Below, piece by piece: positions 46,603-55,408 of a stretch of DNA of 64,000 bases. A model generated the notes under the pieces. That model had not been told where the DNA came from. It worked only from the letters and a program-made list of their open reading frames with translations, and did not search any database. Within the stretch, counting starts at the first letter, position 1, and each line of letters opens with the position of its first letter. Source of the DNA: Escherichia coli DSM 30083 = JCM 1649 = ATCC 11775 (lineage in GTDB: Bacteria > Pseudomonadota > Gammaproteobacteria > Enterobacterales > Enterobacteriaceae); NCBI RefSeq assembly GCF_003697165.2, contig NZ_CP033092.2:2418001-2482000 (forward strand), in the 5' to 3' direction. The position numbers and the translations under genes are program-made.

Positions 46603-46630
46603 GGTGCGCATAATGTATATTATGTTAAAT
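46603..46630 (+). other. dif: dif, chromosome dimer resolution site
   Basis: Exact 28-base match to E. coli dif: XerC half GGTGCGCATAA, 6-base core TGTATA, XerD half TTATGTTAAAT. XerC/XerD with FtsK recombine here to resolve chromosome dimers at division. It sits just after hipA, as in K-12. Confidence 0.97.
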
Positions 46631-46782
46631 TGCCTGTGAAGGTCCTTTACTTCACCATTCACATCCACACACAGATAAATCAATACGTTGTGATTTCTGA
46701 CTTCCCTCCCGTTTCGGTAGAAAAATTCAACCTCTGTTCAGTGATGGCACACCATAGACCATGAGTTGGATAATTGCGTTGT

Positions 46783-47040
46783 TTACAGCAGCCAGCGCTT
46801 TGATGGCACTATATCCCTCACGCTTCTGAATATGTTTGGGTGTGCGTGGGTTTTCCAGTAGTACTCGTAGCCCTGGCGATATAACGCAAAAGGTAATTTA
46901 GCGATCTGTTCATCAGTCAGGTTGGCATCACCGGAGTAAAGCACTTCGCTACCGGCGACTTCCTGAGCTCGTGCATCTGAAGCCTGCTTAAGACGTTGTT
47001 GAATAGATTTCCTTGTAGAAGCATTCCCTTCAAAGCGCAT
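46783..47040 (-). CDS. Orphan ORF of unknown function (doubtful)
   Basis: 85 codons, starting ATG 47040 directly behind a TGA in the same frame and with no clear ribosome site. The product is charged, without a signal peptide or known motif, and has an internal segment rich in tyrosine (FALYRQGYEYYWK). I do not recognise the family. It is absent from the K-12 order I know. It may be a remnant of a larger gene. Confidence 0.35.
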   Translation of the reverse strand: MRFEGNASTRKSIQQRLKQASDARAQEVAGSEVLYSGDANLTDEQIAKLPFALYRQGYEYYWKTHAHPNIFRSVRDIVPSKRWLL

Positions 47041-47149
47041 TCATGAAGGGTGTTCATAGACACAATCATTTTAGCCTCGTTACTGGCAATAATGATAATT
47101 GATATTCTGGCTGTATCAAAAATAAGGCTGAATTATCAGAAGGTTTATC

Positions 47150-47932
47150 ATGAGAATACTCGTTGCTGGCGCAACAGGAAGTATTGGTATTCATGTTGTG
47201 AATACTGCTATTGCAATGGGCCATCAGCCCGTGACTCTGGTCAGGAATCGGCGGAAAATCAAGTTACTCCCTCGTGGAACAGATATTTTCTATGGCGATG
47301 TTTCAATACCTGAAACACTTACCGATTTACCGAAAGATATTGATGCCATCATTTTTACACTCGGCTCTGATGGTCAGGGACGTATTGGCGCCAGAGCAAT
47401 AGATTACGGCGGTGTACGTAACATTTTGCGAATATTCATGGATACACCTGTTCGCATCGCCCTGATGACAACGATTGGCGTAACTGAGCGGCTCAGTAGC
47501 TGGAATCAACGTACTGAAGTTCATGACTGGAAGAGACGCTCTGAACGCCTGGTCAGAGCCAGTGGGCATATCTACACTATCGTCAGACCCGGCTGGTTTG
47601 ATTACAACAATGATGATGAGCACAGAATCGTCATGCTTCAGGGGGACAGACGCCATGCGGGAACGCCGGAAGATGGTGTTATCTCCCGGGAGCAAATCGC
47701 CCAGGTTCTTGTAACAGCTCTGAGCAACGATGCGGCAAAAAATAAAACGTTCGAACTGGTCGCAGAGCGAGGAGAAGCACAGCAGGATCTCACTCCTCTG
47801 TTTGCAGAGCTGCGGAATGATAATCCACAAAAAAATGATGGGGTTTTCGATATAGACAATATGCCCCTTACTGAAGAACCTGAGTGCGTTATTAACGACC
47901 TGAATCTGTATTCGAAAAATTCAAAAATCTAA
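47150..47932 (+). CDS. NAD(P)-binding atypical SDR / NmrA-like protein
   Basis: 260 residues with the Rossmann motif GATGSIG near the N-terminus and a conserved TTIGV and VRPGWF pattern of the atypical short-chain dehydrogenase (NmrA, YbjT-like) family. The ribosome site AGAAGG lies at 47138-47143. The substrate is unknown. It is not in the K-12 order and is placed between dif and the fml operon. No operon partner is evident. Confidence 0.75.
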   Translation: MRILVAGATGSIGIHVVNTAIAMGHQPVTLVRNRRKIKLLPRGTDIFYGDVSIPETLTDLPKDIDAIIFTLGSDGQGRIGARAIDYGGVRNILRIFMDTPVRIALMTTIGVTERLSSWNQRTEVHDWKRRSERLVRASGHIYTIVRPGWFDYNNDDEHRIVMLQGDRRHAGTPEDGVISREQIAQVLVTALSNDAAKNKTFELVAERGEAQQDLTPLFAELRNDNPQKNDGVFDIDNMPLTEEPECVINDLNLYSKNSKI

Positions 47933-48057
47933 CAACGTTGTCATATGACAGTCAGTCTTATGACAGCTTAGAACTGTATATTTACAGATCAAGAAGGAGG
48001 AAGCTATTTCCGATATTCGTCAACTTTCAAATATATCGTTTAAAACAGGTATCAGAT

Positions 48058-48180
48058 ATGAAAGCACTACTAATTACTGCATTATTCATGGAATTCATTT
48101 CGGTAAATACTGCATCTGCTGCTGAGGAGATTCATCATGCAGATAGCAAAGTCGACGATCAGGTCCTCATAGCTGAGTAA
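48058..48180 (+). CDS. Short secreted peptide or truncated gene start (doubtful)
   Basis: 40 codons beginning with a signal-peptide-like stretch (LLITALFMEFISVNTASAA) followed by about 18 polar residues and a stop. The ribosome site (AGGTATCAG) is weak. It might be a small periplasmic protein or the front of a broken gene. I do not recognise a family. Confidence 0.35.
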   Translation: MKALLITALFMEFISVNTASAAEEIHHADSKVDDQVLIAE

Positions 48181-48295
48181 AAAGATGGCCAGAGTTGACT
48201 GCTCGAGGATGATATCCGCGTTTGGTCATGTAGTAGCCAGGATAGTCCACGAGGAACTGTGCTGCATCATCCTTCAGTTTATGATTCAAAGAGAG
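48167..48295 (-). pseudogene. C-terminal gene fragment of unknown family (doubtful)
   Basis: Minus-strand reading gives 42 codons with protein-like composition (DDAAQFLVDYPGYYMTKRG and so on) ending TGA at 48167, and bounded upstream by a stop at 48296. There is no ATG start. It overlaps the end of the short plus-strand ORF by 14 bases. It looks like the tail of a lost gene. Confidence 0.3.
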
Positions 48296-48422
48296 TTACA
48301 GCAATTTGGTGTTAGTTTCACCAGGCAAATATTAATCATAGCTAATGTTTATAGCCATATAAACTATTAGTACCTCTTGACCTTTCCTGACACTTCCCTT
48401 GTTCGCAATAATATTCTGTTTA

Positions 48423-48474
48423 GTCGCTGTTTATAAATAACATGCATAATGAAATCGTCATGTTATTTAGCGAC
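48423..48474. repeat. Imperfect inverted repeat upstream of fmlA
   Basis: GTCGCT plus AAATAACATG on the left and the exact complement on the right, with a 6-base insertion in the left arm and a 14-base loop. It lies about 230 bases before the fimbrial operon. The rest of the 47933-48707 gap is AT-rich with two doubtful ORFs and a second small repeat (ACAACAAG/CTTGTTGT, 48501-48528). Confidence 0.6.
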
Positions 48475-48707
48475 ATAAAATGTTTTTACAAATACTCTCT
48501 ACAACAAGTGCAGCAATAAACTTGTTGTGAATAGGTGTCCTTGTAATTTAAAGATATTATCATTCTTCGTGAAATGTAATAACCATGGAAACTATATTCT
48601 CAGGGCAACATCCAATCAAGAATGATTCTTGTTTTATAAGCAATAACAGAATAACTTAATTGTTAACTCTCTTTATTCAGCTACTTAAATATAAATTTTG
48701 GAGAATT

Positions 48708-49271
48708 ATGAAACTCAAACATGTCGGTATTATTGTCGTTTCTGTGTTGGCGATGTCGTCTGCTGCGGTAAGCGCAGCCGAGGGTGATGAATCAGTAACG
48801 ACCACTGTTAATGGCGGTGTAATTCATTTTAAAGGTGAAGTGGTAAATGCCGCTTGTGCGATTGATTCAGAATCAATGAACCAAACGGTTGAGCTGGGTC
48901 AGGTTCGTTCTTCTCGCCTGGCTAAAGCGGGTGACCTCAGCTCCGCCGTTGGCTTCAATATCAAGCTGAATGATTGTGATACCAATGTTTCCAGTAATGC
49001 AGCTGTTGCATTCCTGGGTACTACTGTCACCAGTAATGACGATACATTAGCGCTGCAGAGTTCAGCGGCAGGCTCTGCCCAAAATGTCGGTATCCAAATT
49101 TTGGACCGTACAGGGGAGGTATTAGTACTTGATGGTGCTACTTTTAGCGCTAAAACTGACTTGATTGATGGCACGAATATACTGCCGTTCCAGGCTCGTT
49201 ATATTGCTCTCGGGCAGTCAGTAGCTGGTACTGCAAACGCTGATGCGACCTTCAAAGTTCAATATCTATAA
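48708..49271 (+). CDS. fmlA: Fml (F9/Yde) major fimbrial subunit, FimA-like
   Basis: 187-residue pilin. The signal peptide ends near AAVSAAEG (about residue 23); the pilin fold has a disulphide pair (AACAID and LNDCD) and the C-terminal beta-zipper ending FKVQYL with the penultimate tyrosine. The mature part (NGGVIHFKGEVVNAACAID) is very close to FimA of type 1 pili. GGAGA precedes ATG 48708. First gene of the fimbrial operon; K-12 lacks it. Confidence 0.9.
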   Translation: MKLKHVGIIVVSVLAMSSAAVSAAEGDESVTTTVNGGVIHFKGEVVNAACAIDSESMNQTVELGQVRSSRLAKAGDLSSAVGFNIKLNDCDTNVSSNAAVAFLGTTVTSNDDTLALQSSAAGSAQNVGIQILDRTGEVLVLDGATFSAKTDLIDGTNILPFQARYIALGQSVAGTANADATFKVQYL

Positions 49272-49632
49272 TTCACTCTTAAGGTGACTATGTGTCATCT
49301 GAAATTGAAACAGGGTGTGTGTGGCATGGCTACGCACACCCGAGAAATTCACCAATGTTCATCTCATTATTAATGAAAAATGGTTTGTATTTTGGAGCGG
49401 TATGAAAAATCACATAATATCTAAACGATCAATAAACAACAGTAGTTAAACTTGCTGTTATTTAAAATATTTACTTGGTAGCAAGGTTTTCCTATCAAAA
49501 GAGAACCAACATTTATTACAAACGCATTAAGTCTGGAAAACCGGCGACTCGCCAATGCATTAGCAATATTTACCGATTGTCTGATGTAACGGTTTCCCCG
49601 CTTATCCTCTTAACACATGGAGAATGCATCAG

Positions 49633-50343
49633 ATGCAAACTACGCGTACCCCCTACTCTGTTTCCTTTATGGCGACAGTGTTACTTTTATTGCTCTTTGC
49701 TTGCCATAGCACCATTGCCAACGCAGCTGTCGCACTTGGTGCGACGCGGGTAATTTATCCGGCAAACCAGAAACAGGTTTTATTGCCTGTCACGAATAAT
49801 GATCCTGCCAGTGTCTATCTCATTCAGTCATGGATAGAAAATGCGGGTGACCAGAAAGATACCCAGTTTGTCATTACCCCACCGCTTTTTTCCATGCAAG
49901 GTAAAAAAGAGAATACGCTTCGGATAATCAACGCCACTAATCATCAGTTACCAGGCGACCGTGAAAGCCTGTTCTGGGTTAATGTTAAAGCTATCCCTGC
50001 TATGGAAAAAGACCAGAAGAATGAGAATACATTACAGCTGGCAATTATTAGCCGCATAAAAATGTTTTATCGCCCCACGCATCTGGCAATGGCACCTGAA
50101 GAAGCGCCTGCAATGCTTCGGTTTCGTCGCAGCGGTAGCAAACTCACTCTTATTAATCCAACGCCCTACTTCATTACCGTAACAAATATGAAAGCAGGAA
50201 ATAGCAATCTCCCAAACACCATGGTGCCGCCAAAAGGTGAAGTATCGGTGGATATCCCGCATGCTGTAACCGGGGATATCAGTTTTCAGACAATCAATGA
50301 TTACGGTGCATTAACTCCGCGTATTAAGGCAACCATGCAGTAA
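49633..50343 (+). CDS. Periplasmic pilus chaperone, FimC-like
   Basis: About 236 residues with a signal peptide (to near STIANA), then a two-domain immunoglobulin-like chaperone. The conserved G1 and cleft residues are visible: the ATRVIYP start of the mature chain and the RIKMFYRP region. It holds subunits through donor-strand complementation for the usher. ATG 49633 is 10 bases after GGAG; ATG 49624 would be only one base away and is less likely. The 360 bases before it hold no gene but include a weak GGTGTG hairpin. Confidence 0.88.
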   Translation: MQTTRTPYSVSFMATVLLLLLFACHSTIANAAVALGATRVIYPANQKQVLLPVTNNDPASVYLIQSWIENAGDQKDTQFVITPPLFSMQGKKENTLRIINATNHQLPGDRESLFWVNVKAIPAMEKDQKNENTLQLAIISRIKMFYRPTHLAMAPEEAPAMLRFRRSGSKLTLINPTPYFITVTNMKAGNSNLPNTMVPPKGEVSVDIPHAVTGDISFQTINDYGALTPRIKATMQ

Positions 50344-50384
50344 GCCAGTGACCTAATTAATAATAAACTCAATCGGGATTAAAA

Positions 50385-53036
50385 ATGACAGCCTTTCGTG
50401 CCGCATTTAAGGCATATCGTATGCATCAGGTGTTAATACTGCCTCGCTTTGCACGGCTTACCTTTGCCCTTGGCTTAGCAACTGCGGTTTTTCCCGTTGA
50501 CGCAGAGTATTATTTTAATCCACGGTTTTTAAGCAATGACCTTGCTGAATCTGTCGATTTATCTGCCTTTACTAAGGGACGCGAGGCCCCACCTGGTACA
50601 TATCGGGTCGACATTTATTTGAACGACGAATTTATGGCTAGTCGGGATATTACTTTTATTGCAGATGATAATAACGCAGATCTCATCCCATGCCTGAGTA
50701 CAGACCTTCTTGTCAGTCTTGGCATAAAAAAATCAGCATTATTAGACAACAAGGAACATTCGGCAGATAAACATGTGCCGGACAACAGCGCATGCACACC
50801 ACTTCAGGATCGTTTGGCTGATGCATCATCTGAGTTTGATGTTGGTCAGCAACATCTGTCACTCTCCGTTCCGCAAATATATGTCGGCAGAATGGCTCGC
50901 GGCTATGTTTCTCCTGATCTGTGGGAAGAAGGAATAAATGCAGGGCTACTAAACTATAGTTTTGATGGTAATTCTATTAATAACCGTAGTAACCATAATG
51001 CAGGAAAATCCAACTATGCATATTTGAATTTACAGAGTGGCATCAACATTGGTAGTTGGCGACTGCGCGATAACTCAACGTGGAGTTATAACAGTGGGAG
51101 TAGCAATTCATCTGACAGCAATAAATGGCAGCATATCAATACGTCGGCTGAACGTGACATTATTCCGTTACGCTCACGGTTAACAGTGGGTGATAGTTAT
51201 ACCGATGGCGATATTTTTGACAGTGTGAACTTTCGTGGCCTTAAAATAAATTCAACAGAAGCGATGTTGCCCGATAGCCAACATGGTTTCGCTCCGGTGA
51301 TTCATGGTATTGCTCGTGGCACCGCACAAGTGAGTGTAAAACAGAATGGATACGATGTTTATCAGACTACTGTCCCACCCGGCCCTTTTACTATTGATGA
51401 TATCAACTCTGCGGCCAATGGTGGTAATCTGCAAGTAACCATAAAAGAGGCAGACGGCAGTATTCAGACATTATATGTTCCTTATTCGTCTGTTCCGGTT
51501 CTCCAACGTGCTGGATATACGCGTTATGCACTTGCCATGGGGGAATATCGTAGTGGAAATAACCTGCAAAGCACCCCCAAGTTCGTACAAGCAAGCTTGA
51601 TGCATGGTCTGAAAGGAAACTGGACACCTTATGGCGGAATGCAAATTGCAGAAGATTATCAGGCCTTCAACCTTGGTATTGGTAAAGATTTAGGACTTTT
51701 TGGTGCCTTTTCTTTCGATATTACGCAGGCCAATACGACACTTGCAGATGACACCCGTCACAGCGGACAATCGGTTAAATCCGTCTACAGCAAATCCTTC
51801 TACCAGACGGGAACCAATATCCAGGTCGCAGGATATCGCTATTCTACGCAAGGTTTTTATAACTTATCCGACAGTGCATACAGTCGAATGAGTGGTTACA
51901 CCGTCAAGCCTCCTACCGGAGACACCAGTGAGCAGACACTATTTATTGATTATTTTAATCTGTTCTACAGTAAGCGTGGTCAGGAACAAATAAGCATCTC
52001 TCAGCAGCTTGGAAATTATGGTACGACATTTTTCAGTGCCAGTCGCCAAAGTTACTGGAACACGTCACGCAGCGACCAGCAAATATCATTTGGATTAAAT
52101 GTGCCGTTTGGTGATATTACGACTTCGCTGAATTACAGCTATTCCAATAATATATGGCAAAACGATCGGGATCATTTACTCGCTTTTACGCTTAATGTTC
52201 CCTTTAGTCATTGGATGCGTACAGACAGTCAGTCGGCATTTCATAATTCAAACGCCAGTTACAGTATGTCAAACGATTTGAAAGGCGGCATGACCAACCT
52301 ATCAGGGGTTTATGGCACTCTGCTACCGGATAATAACCTGAATTATAGTGTTCAGGTCGGTAACACCCAAGGGGGTAATACATCGTCTGGCACCAGTGGT
52401 TACAGTTCTCTTAATTATCGTGGTGCTTACGGTAATACGAATGTCGGTTACAGTCGGAGTGGTGACAGCAGCCAGATTTATTACGGAATGAGTGGTGGGA
52501 TTATTGCTCATGCTGATGGCATCACCTTTGGACAGCCGCTGGGCGACACAATGGTTCTGGTTAAGGCTCCTGGCGCTGATAATGTCAAAATAGAGAACCA
52601 GACCGGAATTCATACCGACTGGCGTGGCTATGCCATATTACCATTTGCGACAGAATATAGAGAAAATCGTGTCGCTCTTAACGCGAATTCCCTTGCAGAT
52701 AATGTTGAACTGGATGAAACCGTAGTCACTGTCATCCCAACTCACGGTGCTATTGCCAGAGCAACATTTAATGCACAAATCGGCGGGAAAGTATTAATGA
52801 CGTTGAAGTACGGTAATAAAAGCGTTCCATTCGGTGCAATTGTCACTCACGGAGAGAATAAAAATGGCAGCATTGTCGCGGAAAATGGTCAGGTTTATCT
52901 GACTGGACTTCCACAGTCAGGGAAATTACAGGTTTCATGGGGCAAAGATAAAAACTCAAACTGTATTGTCGATTACAAGCTTCCTGTAGTCTCTCCTGGA
53001 ACCTTGCTGAACCAGCAGACAGCAATCTGTCGCTAA
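50385..53036 (+). CDS. Outer-membrane fimbrial usher, FimD-like
   Basis: 883 residues: signal peptide ending near PVDAEYYF, N-terminal periplasmic domain, a 24-strand barrel region, a plug domain (near residues 230-330, with RGTAQVSVKQNG and YDVYQTTVPPGPF) and a C-terminal domain ending CIVDYKLP...QQTAICR. K-12 ydeT is only the C-terminal fragment of this gene; here it is complete. It assembles and exports the pilus. Confidence 0.92.
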   Translation: MTAFRAAFKAYRMHQVLILPRFARLTFALGLATAVFPVDAEYYFNPRFLSNDLAESVDLSAFTKGREAPPGTYRVDIYLNDEFMASRDITFIADDNNADLIPCLSTDLLVSLGIKKSALLDNKEHSADKHVPDNSACTPLQDRLADASSEFDVGQQHLSLSVPQIYVGRMARGYVSPDLWEEGINAGLLNYSFDGNSINNRSNHNAGKSNYAYLNLQSGINIGSWRLRDNSTWSYNSGSSNSSDSNKWQHINTSAERDIIPLRSRLTVGDSYTDGDIFDSVNFRGLKINSTEAMLPDSQHGFAPVIHGIARGTAQVSVKQNGYDVYQTTVPPGPFTIDDINSAANGGNLQVTIKEADGSIQTLYVPYSSVPVLQRAGYTRYALAMGEYRSGNNLQSTPKFVQASLMHGLKGNWTPYGGMQIAEDYQAFNLGIGKDLGLFGAFSFDITQANTTLADDTRHSGQSVKSVYSKSFYQTGTNIQVAGYRYSTQGFYNLSDSAYSRMSGYTVKPPTGDTSEQTLFIDYFNLFYSKRGQEQISISQQLGNYGTTFFSASRQSYWNTSRSDQQISFGLNVPFGDITTSLNYSYSNNIWQNDRDHLLAFTLNVPFSHWMRTDSQSAFHNSNASYSMSNDLKGGMTNLSGVYGTLLPDNNLNYSVQVGNTQGGNTSSGTSGYSSLNYRGAYGNTNVGYSRSGDSSQIYYGMSGGIIAHADGITFGQPLGDTMVLVKAPGADNVKIENQTGIHTDWRGYAILPFATEYRENRVALNANSLADNVELDETVVTVIPTHGAIARATFNAQIGGKVLMTLKYGNKSVPFGAIVTHGENKNGSIVAENGQVYLTGLPQSGKLQVSWGKDKNSNCIVDYKLPVVSPGTLLNQQTAICR

Positions 53037-53049
53037 GGAACAATAGATT

Positions 53050-53580
53050 ATGAAATACAATAACATTATTTTCCTCGGTTTATGTCTGGGGTTAACCACC
53101 TATTCTGCTTTATCCGCAGATAGTGTTATTAAAATTAGCGGGCGCGTCCTCGATTATGGCTGCACAGTCTCATCGGATTCGCTTAATTTTACCGTAGATC
53201 TCCAAAAAAACAGTGCCAGACAATTTCCAACGACCGGTAGCACAAGTCCAGTCGTCCCTTTTCAGATTACATTAAGTGAATGCAGCAAAGGGACAACGGG
53301 AGTTCGGGTTGCATTTAACGGTATTGAGGATGCAGAAAATAATACTCTGTTGAAACTAGATGAAGGAAGCAATACGGCCTCCGGTTTGGGTATAGAAATA
53401 CTGGACGGAAATATGCGTCCGGTGAAATTGAATGACCTTCATGCTGGGATGCAGTGGATCCCATTGGTACCAGAACAGAACAATATTTTGCCTTACTCCG
53501 CTCGTTTGAAGTCAACTCAGAAGTCCGTCAATCCAGGACTGGTGAGCGCTTCGGCAACCTTTACCCTTGAATTTCAATAA
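53050..53580 (+). CDS. ydeS: Minor fimbrial subunit, FimF-like
   Basis: 176 residues with a signal peptide (to about LSADSV) and one disulphide pair (YGCTVSS, LSECSKG). It is a tip-adaptor pilin. AAGGAACAATAG precedes the ATG, 14 bases after the usher stop. Confidence 0.9.
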   Translation: MKYNNIIFLGLCLGLTTYSALSADSVIKISGRVLDYGCTVSSDSLNFTVDLQKNSARQFPTTGSTSPVVPFQITLSECSKGTTGVRVAFNGIEDAENNTLLKLDEGSNTASGLGIEILDGNMRPVKLNDLHAGMQWIPLVPEQNNILPYSARLKSTQKSVNPGLVSASATFTLEFQ

Positions 53581-53592
53581 TCAGAGTCAGAT

Positions 53593-54096
53593 ATGAAAAG
53601 ACTTCACAAGAGGTTCCTGTTAGCTACGTTTTGCACATTATTCACAGCAACTCTCCAGGCCGCCGATGTCACTATCACTGTTAATGGTCGGGTAGTCGCT
53701 AAACCATGCACTATTCAAACCAAAGAAGCTAACGTTAATCTCGGGGATCTTTATACACGCAATCTGCAACAACCTGGTTCTGCATCTGGCTGGCACAATA
53801 TTACTTTGTCATTAACCGATTGTCCGATTGAAACAAGTGCAGTGACGGCAATCGTGACAGGTTCAACTGACAATACGGGTTATTACAAAAATGAAGGTAC
53901 TGCCGAAAATATTCAGATAGAGCTAAGGGATGACCAGGATGCGACGTTAAAAAATGGCGATAGCAAAACGGTTATTGTTGATGTGATCACTCGTAATGCA
54001 CAGTTTCCACTTAAGGCAAGAGCTATCACGGTGAATGGAAACGCAAGCCAGGGTACGATCGAGGCGCTAATCAATGTGATCTATACCTGGCAATAA
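53593..54096 (+). CDS. ydeR: Minor fimbrial subunit, FimG-like
   Basis: 167 residues, signal peptide ending near TLQAADV, disulphide pair KPCTIQ and TDCPIE. It probably links the adhesin to the ydeS product. It lies 13 bases after ydeS. Confidence 0.9.
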   Translation: MKRLHKRFLLATFCTLFTATLQAADVTITVNGRVVAKPCTIQTKEANVNLGDLYTRNLQQPGSASGWHNITLSLTDCPIETSAVTAIVTGSTDNTGYYKNEGTAENIQIELRDDQDATLKNGDSKTVIVDVITRNAQFPLKARAITVNGNASQGTIEALINVIYTWQ

Positions 54097-54155
54097 CATC
54101 AATTTGATTTTATTTTCCTCCTTTTTAAATCAATTTTTTAACCTTAGGATATATC

Positions 54156-55070
54156 ATGGGTAAAACATTCAGTATAAAGGTCCTGTTCGGTATTTATCTT
54201 CTATTAATGGCAGGCAAAGTTTTTGCCTTCAGTTGTAATGTCGATGGCGGGTCAAGTATTGGAGCAGGTACAACCTCTGTTTATGTTAATCTCGATCCTG
54301 TAATACAACCGGGCCAGAATCTGGTTGTAGACTTGTCTCAGCATATAAGTTGTTGGAATGATTACGGCGGCTGGTACGACACTGATCATATAAACCTGGT
54401 ACAAGGTTCAGCTTTCGCAGGCTCCCTACAGTCATATAAAGGATCACTGTACTGGAATAATGTGACCTACCCTTTCCCGTTGACGACAAATACCAACGTA
54501 TTGGATATTGGTGATAAGACACCGATGCCATTACCGTTAAAACTCTATATTACCCCAGTCGGAGCGGCCGGTGGAGTTGTCATAAAAGCAGGGGAAGTTA
54601 TTGCCCGTATTCATATGTATAAAATTGCCACGTTAGGAAGCGGAAATCCGCGTAATTTTACGTGGAATATTATTTCAAATAACAGTGTTGTTATGCCAAC
54701 AGGCGGTTGCACCGTTGATAGTCGTAATGTCACCGTGAATCTCCCGGACTTTCCTGGAAGCGCAGAAATACCCCTTGGTGTATATTGCTCTAGCGAACAA
54801 AAGCTCTCATTTTATCTTTCGGGTGCCACCACTGACAGTGCCCGACAAGTGTTTGCTAACGCAGCACCAGATGCAACAAAAGCATCGGGCGTGGGTGTCT
54901 CTCTGATACGTAATGGAAAAATACTGGCAACCGGAGAAAATGTCTCCCTGGGGACAGTAAATAAAAGCAAAGTACCTCTGGGTTTAAGCGCAACCTATGG
55001 ACAAACAGGAAACAAGGTTGCAGCCGGAGCCGTCCAGTCAGTCATTGGTGTCACTTTTATCTATGAATAA
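54156..55070 (+). CDS. fmlH: FmlH (YdeQ) tip adhesin, Gal(beta1-3)GalNAc-binding lectin
   Basis: 304 residues: a 24-residue signal peptide, then a lectin domain starting FSCNVDGG and a pilin domain from about residue 180. In mature numbering the known binding residues are present: F1, Y46, D53, K132, N140 and R142. FmlH binds terminal galactosides and N-acetylgalactosaminosides on inflamed bladder and kidney epithelium. The donor-strand-accepting pilin domain ends VIGVTFIYE. Confidence 0.93.
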   Translation: MGKTFSIKVLFGIYLLLMAGKVFAFSCNVDGGSSIGAGTTSVYVNLDPVIQPGQNLVVDLSQHISCWNDYGGWYDTDHINLVQGSAFAGSLQSYKGSLYWNNVTYPFPLTTNTNVLDIGDKTPMPLPLKLYITPVGAAGGVVIKAGEVIARIHMYKIATLGSGNPRNFTWNIISNNSVVMPTGGCTVDSRNVTVNLPDFPGSAEIPLGVYCSSEQKLSFYLSGATTDSARQVFANAAPDATKASGVGVSLIRNGKILATGENVSLGTVNKSKVPLGLSATYGQTGNKVAAGAVQSVIGVTFIYE

Positions 55071-55144
55071 TTGTGATTTTGACATTAGTCTATGCGCTCC
55101 ATTCACGAAAATTGCGCGGATAATTATTTTGTGAAGGCTATTAT

Positions 55145-55160
55145 CCTACACTTGTAAGAA
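55145..55160 (+). promoter_or_regulatory. EvgA box upstream of ydeP
   Basis: CCTACACTTGTAAGAA matches the EvgA box pattern (CCTACA-N2-TGTAAGAA), about 250 bases before ydeP. The following 40 bases resemble those downstream of the safA box. The 338-base gap 55071-55408 shows nothing else clear. Confidence 0.7.
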
Positions 55161-55408
55161 AATCCGCGCACAATTGAAGCCAGAGTCTTATTTTTTATAT
55201 TGAGAATCATGTTAATTTAAACCCTATGAGAGATGATGCTTAACTTATCGTATTTATACTACTCTATTATTTAACGATAATAGAGTAAAAATAGTAAGAG
55301 AGTAGTCCCCTACTCTTATATATTCATGTTGACGATAAATCCTTTGTATATACTTTGCATCATCGCTATTACAAATCCTAATAATTCATTTCCACACAGG
55401 ATAAGCAG

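Noticed and set aside
46528..46764. 78-codon ORF spanning dif
   Set aside because: It covers the dif site and has no ribosome site or recognisable domain; dif explains the conserved bases.
47050..47313. Hydrophobic ORF upstream of the NAD(P)-binding gene
   Set aside because: It begins with TTG and shifts out of frame into the next gene; the hydrophobic start may be chance in AT-rich sequence.
48373..48707. A fimS-like invertible promoter for fml
   Set aside because: The repeats present are not the TTGGGGCCA type, are only about 50 bases apart in total, and no recombinase gene is near.
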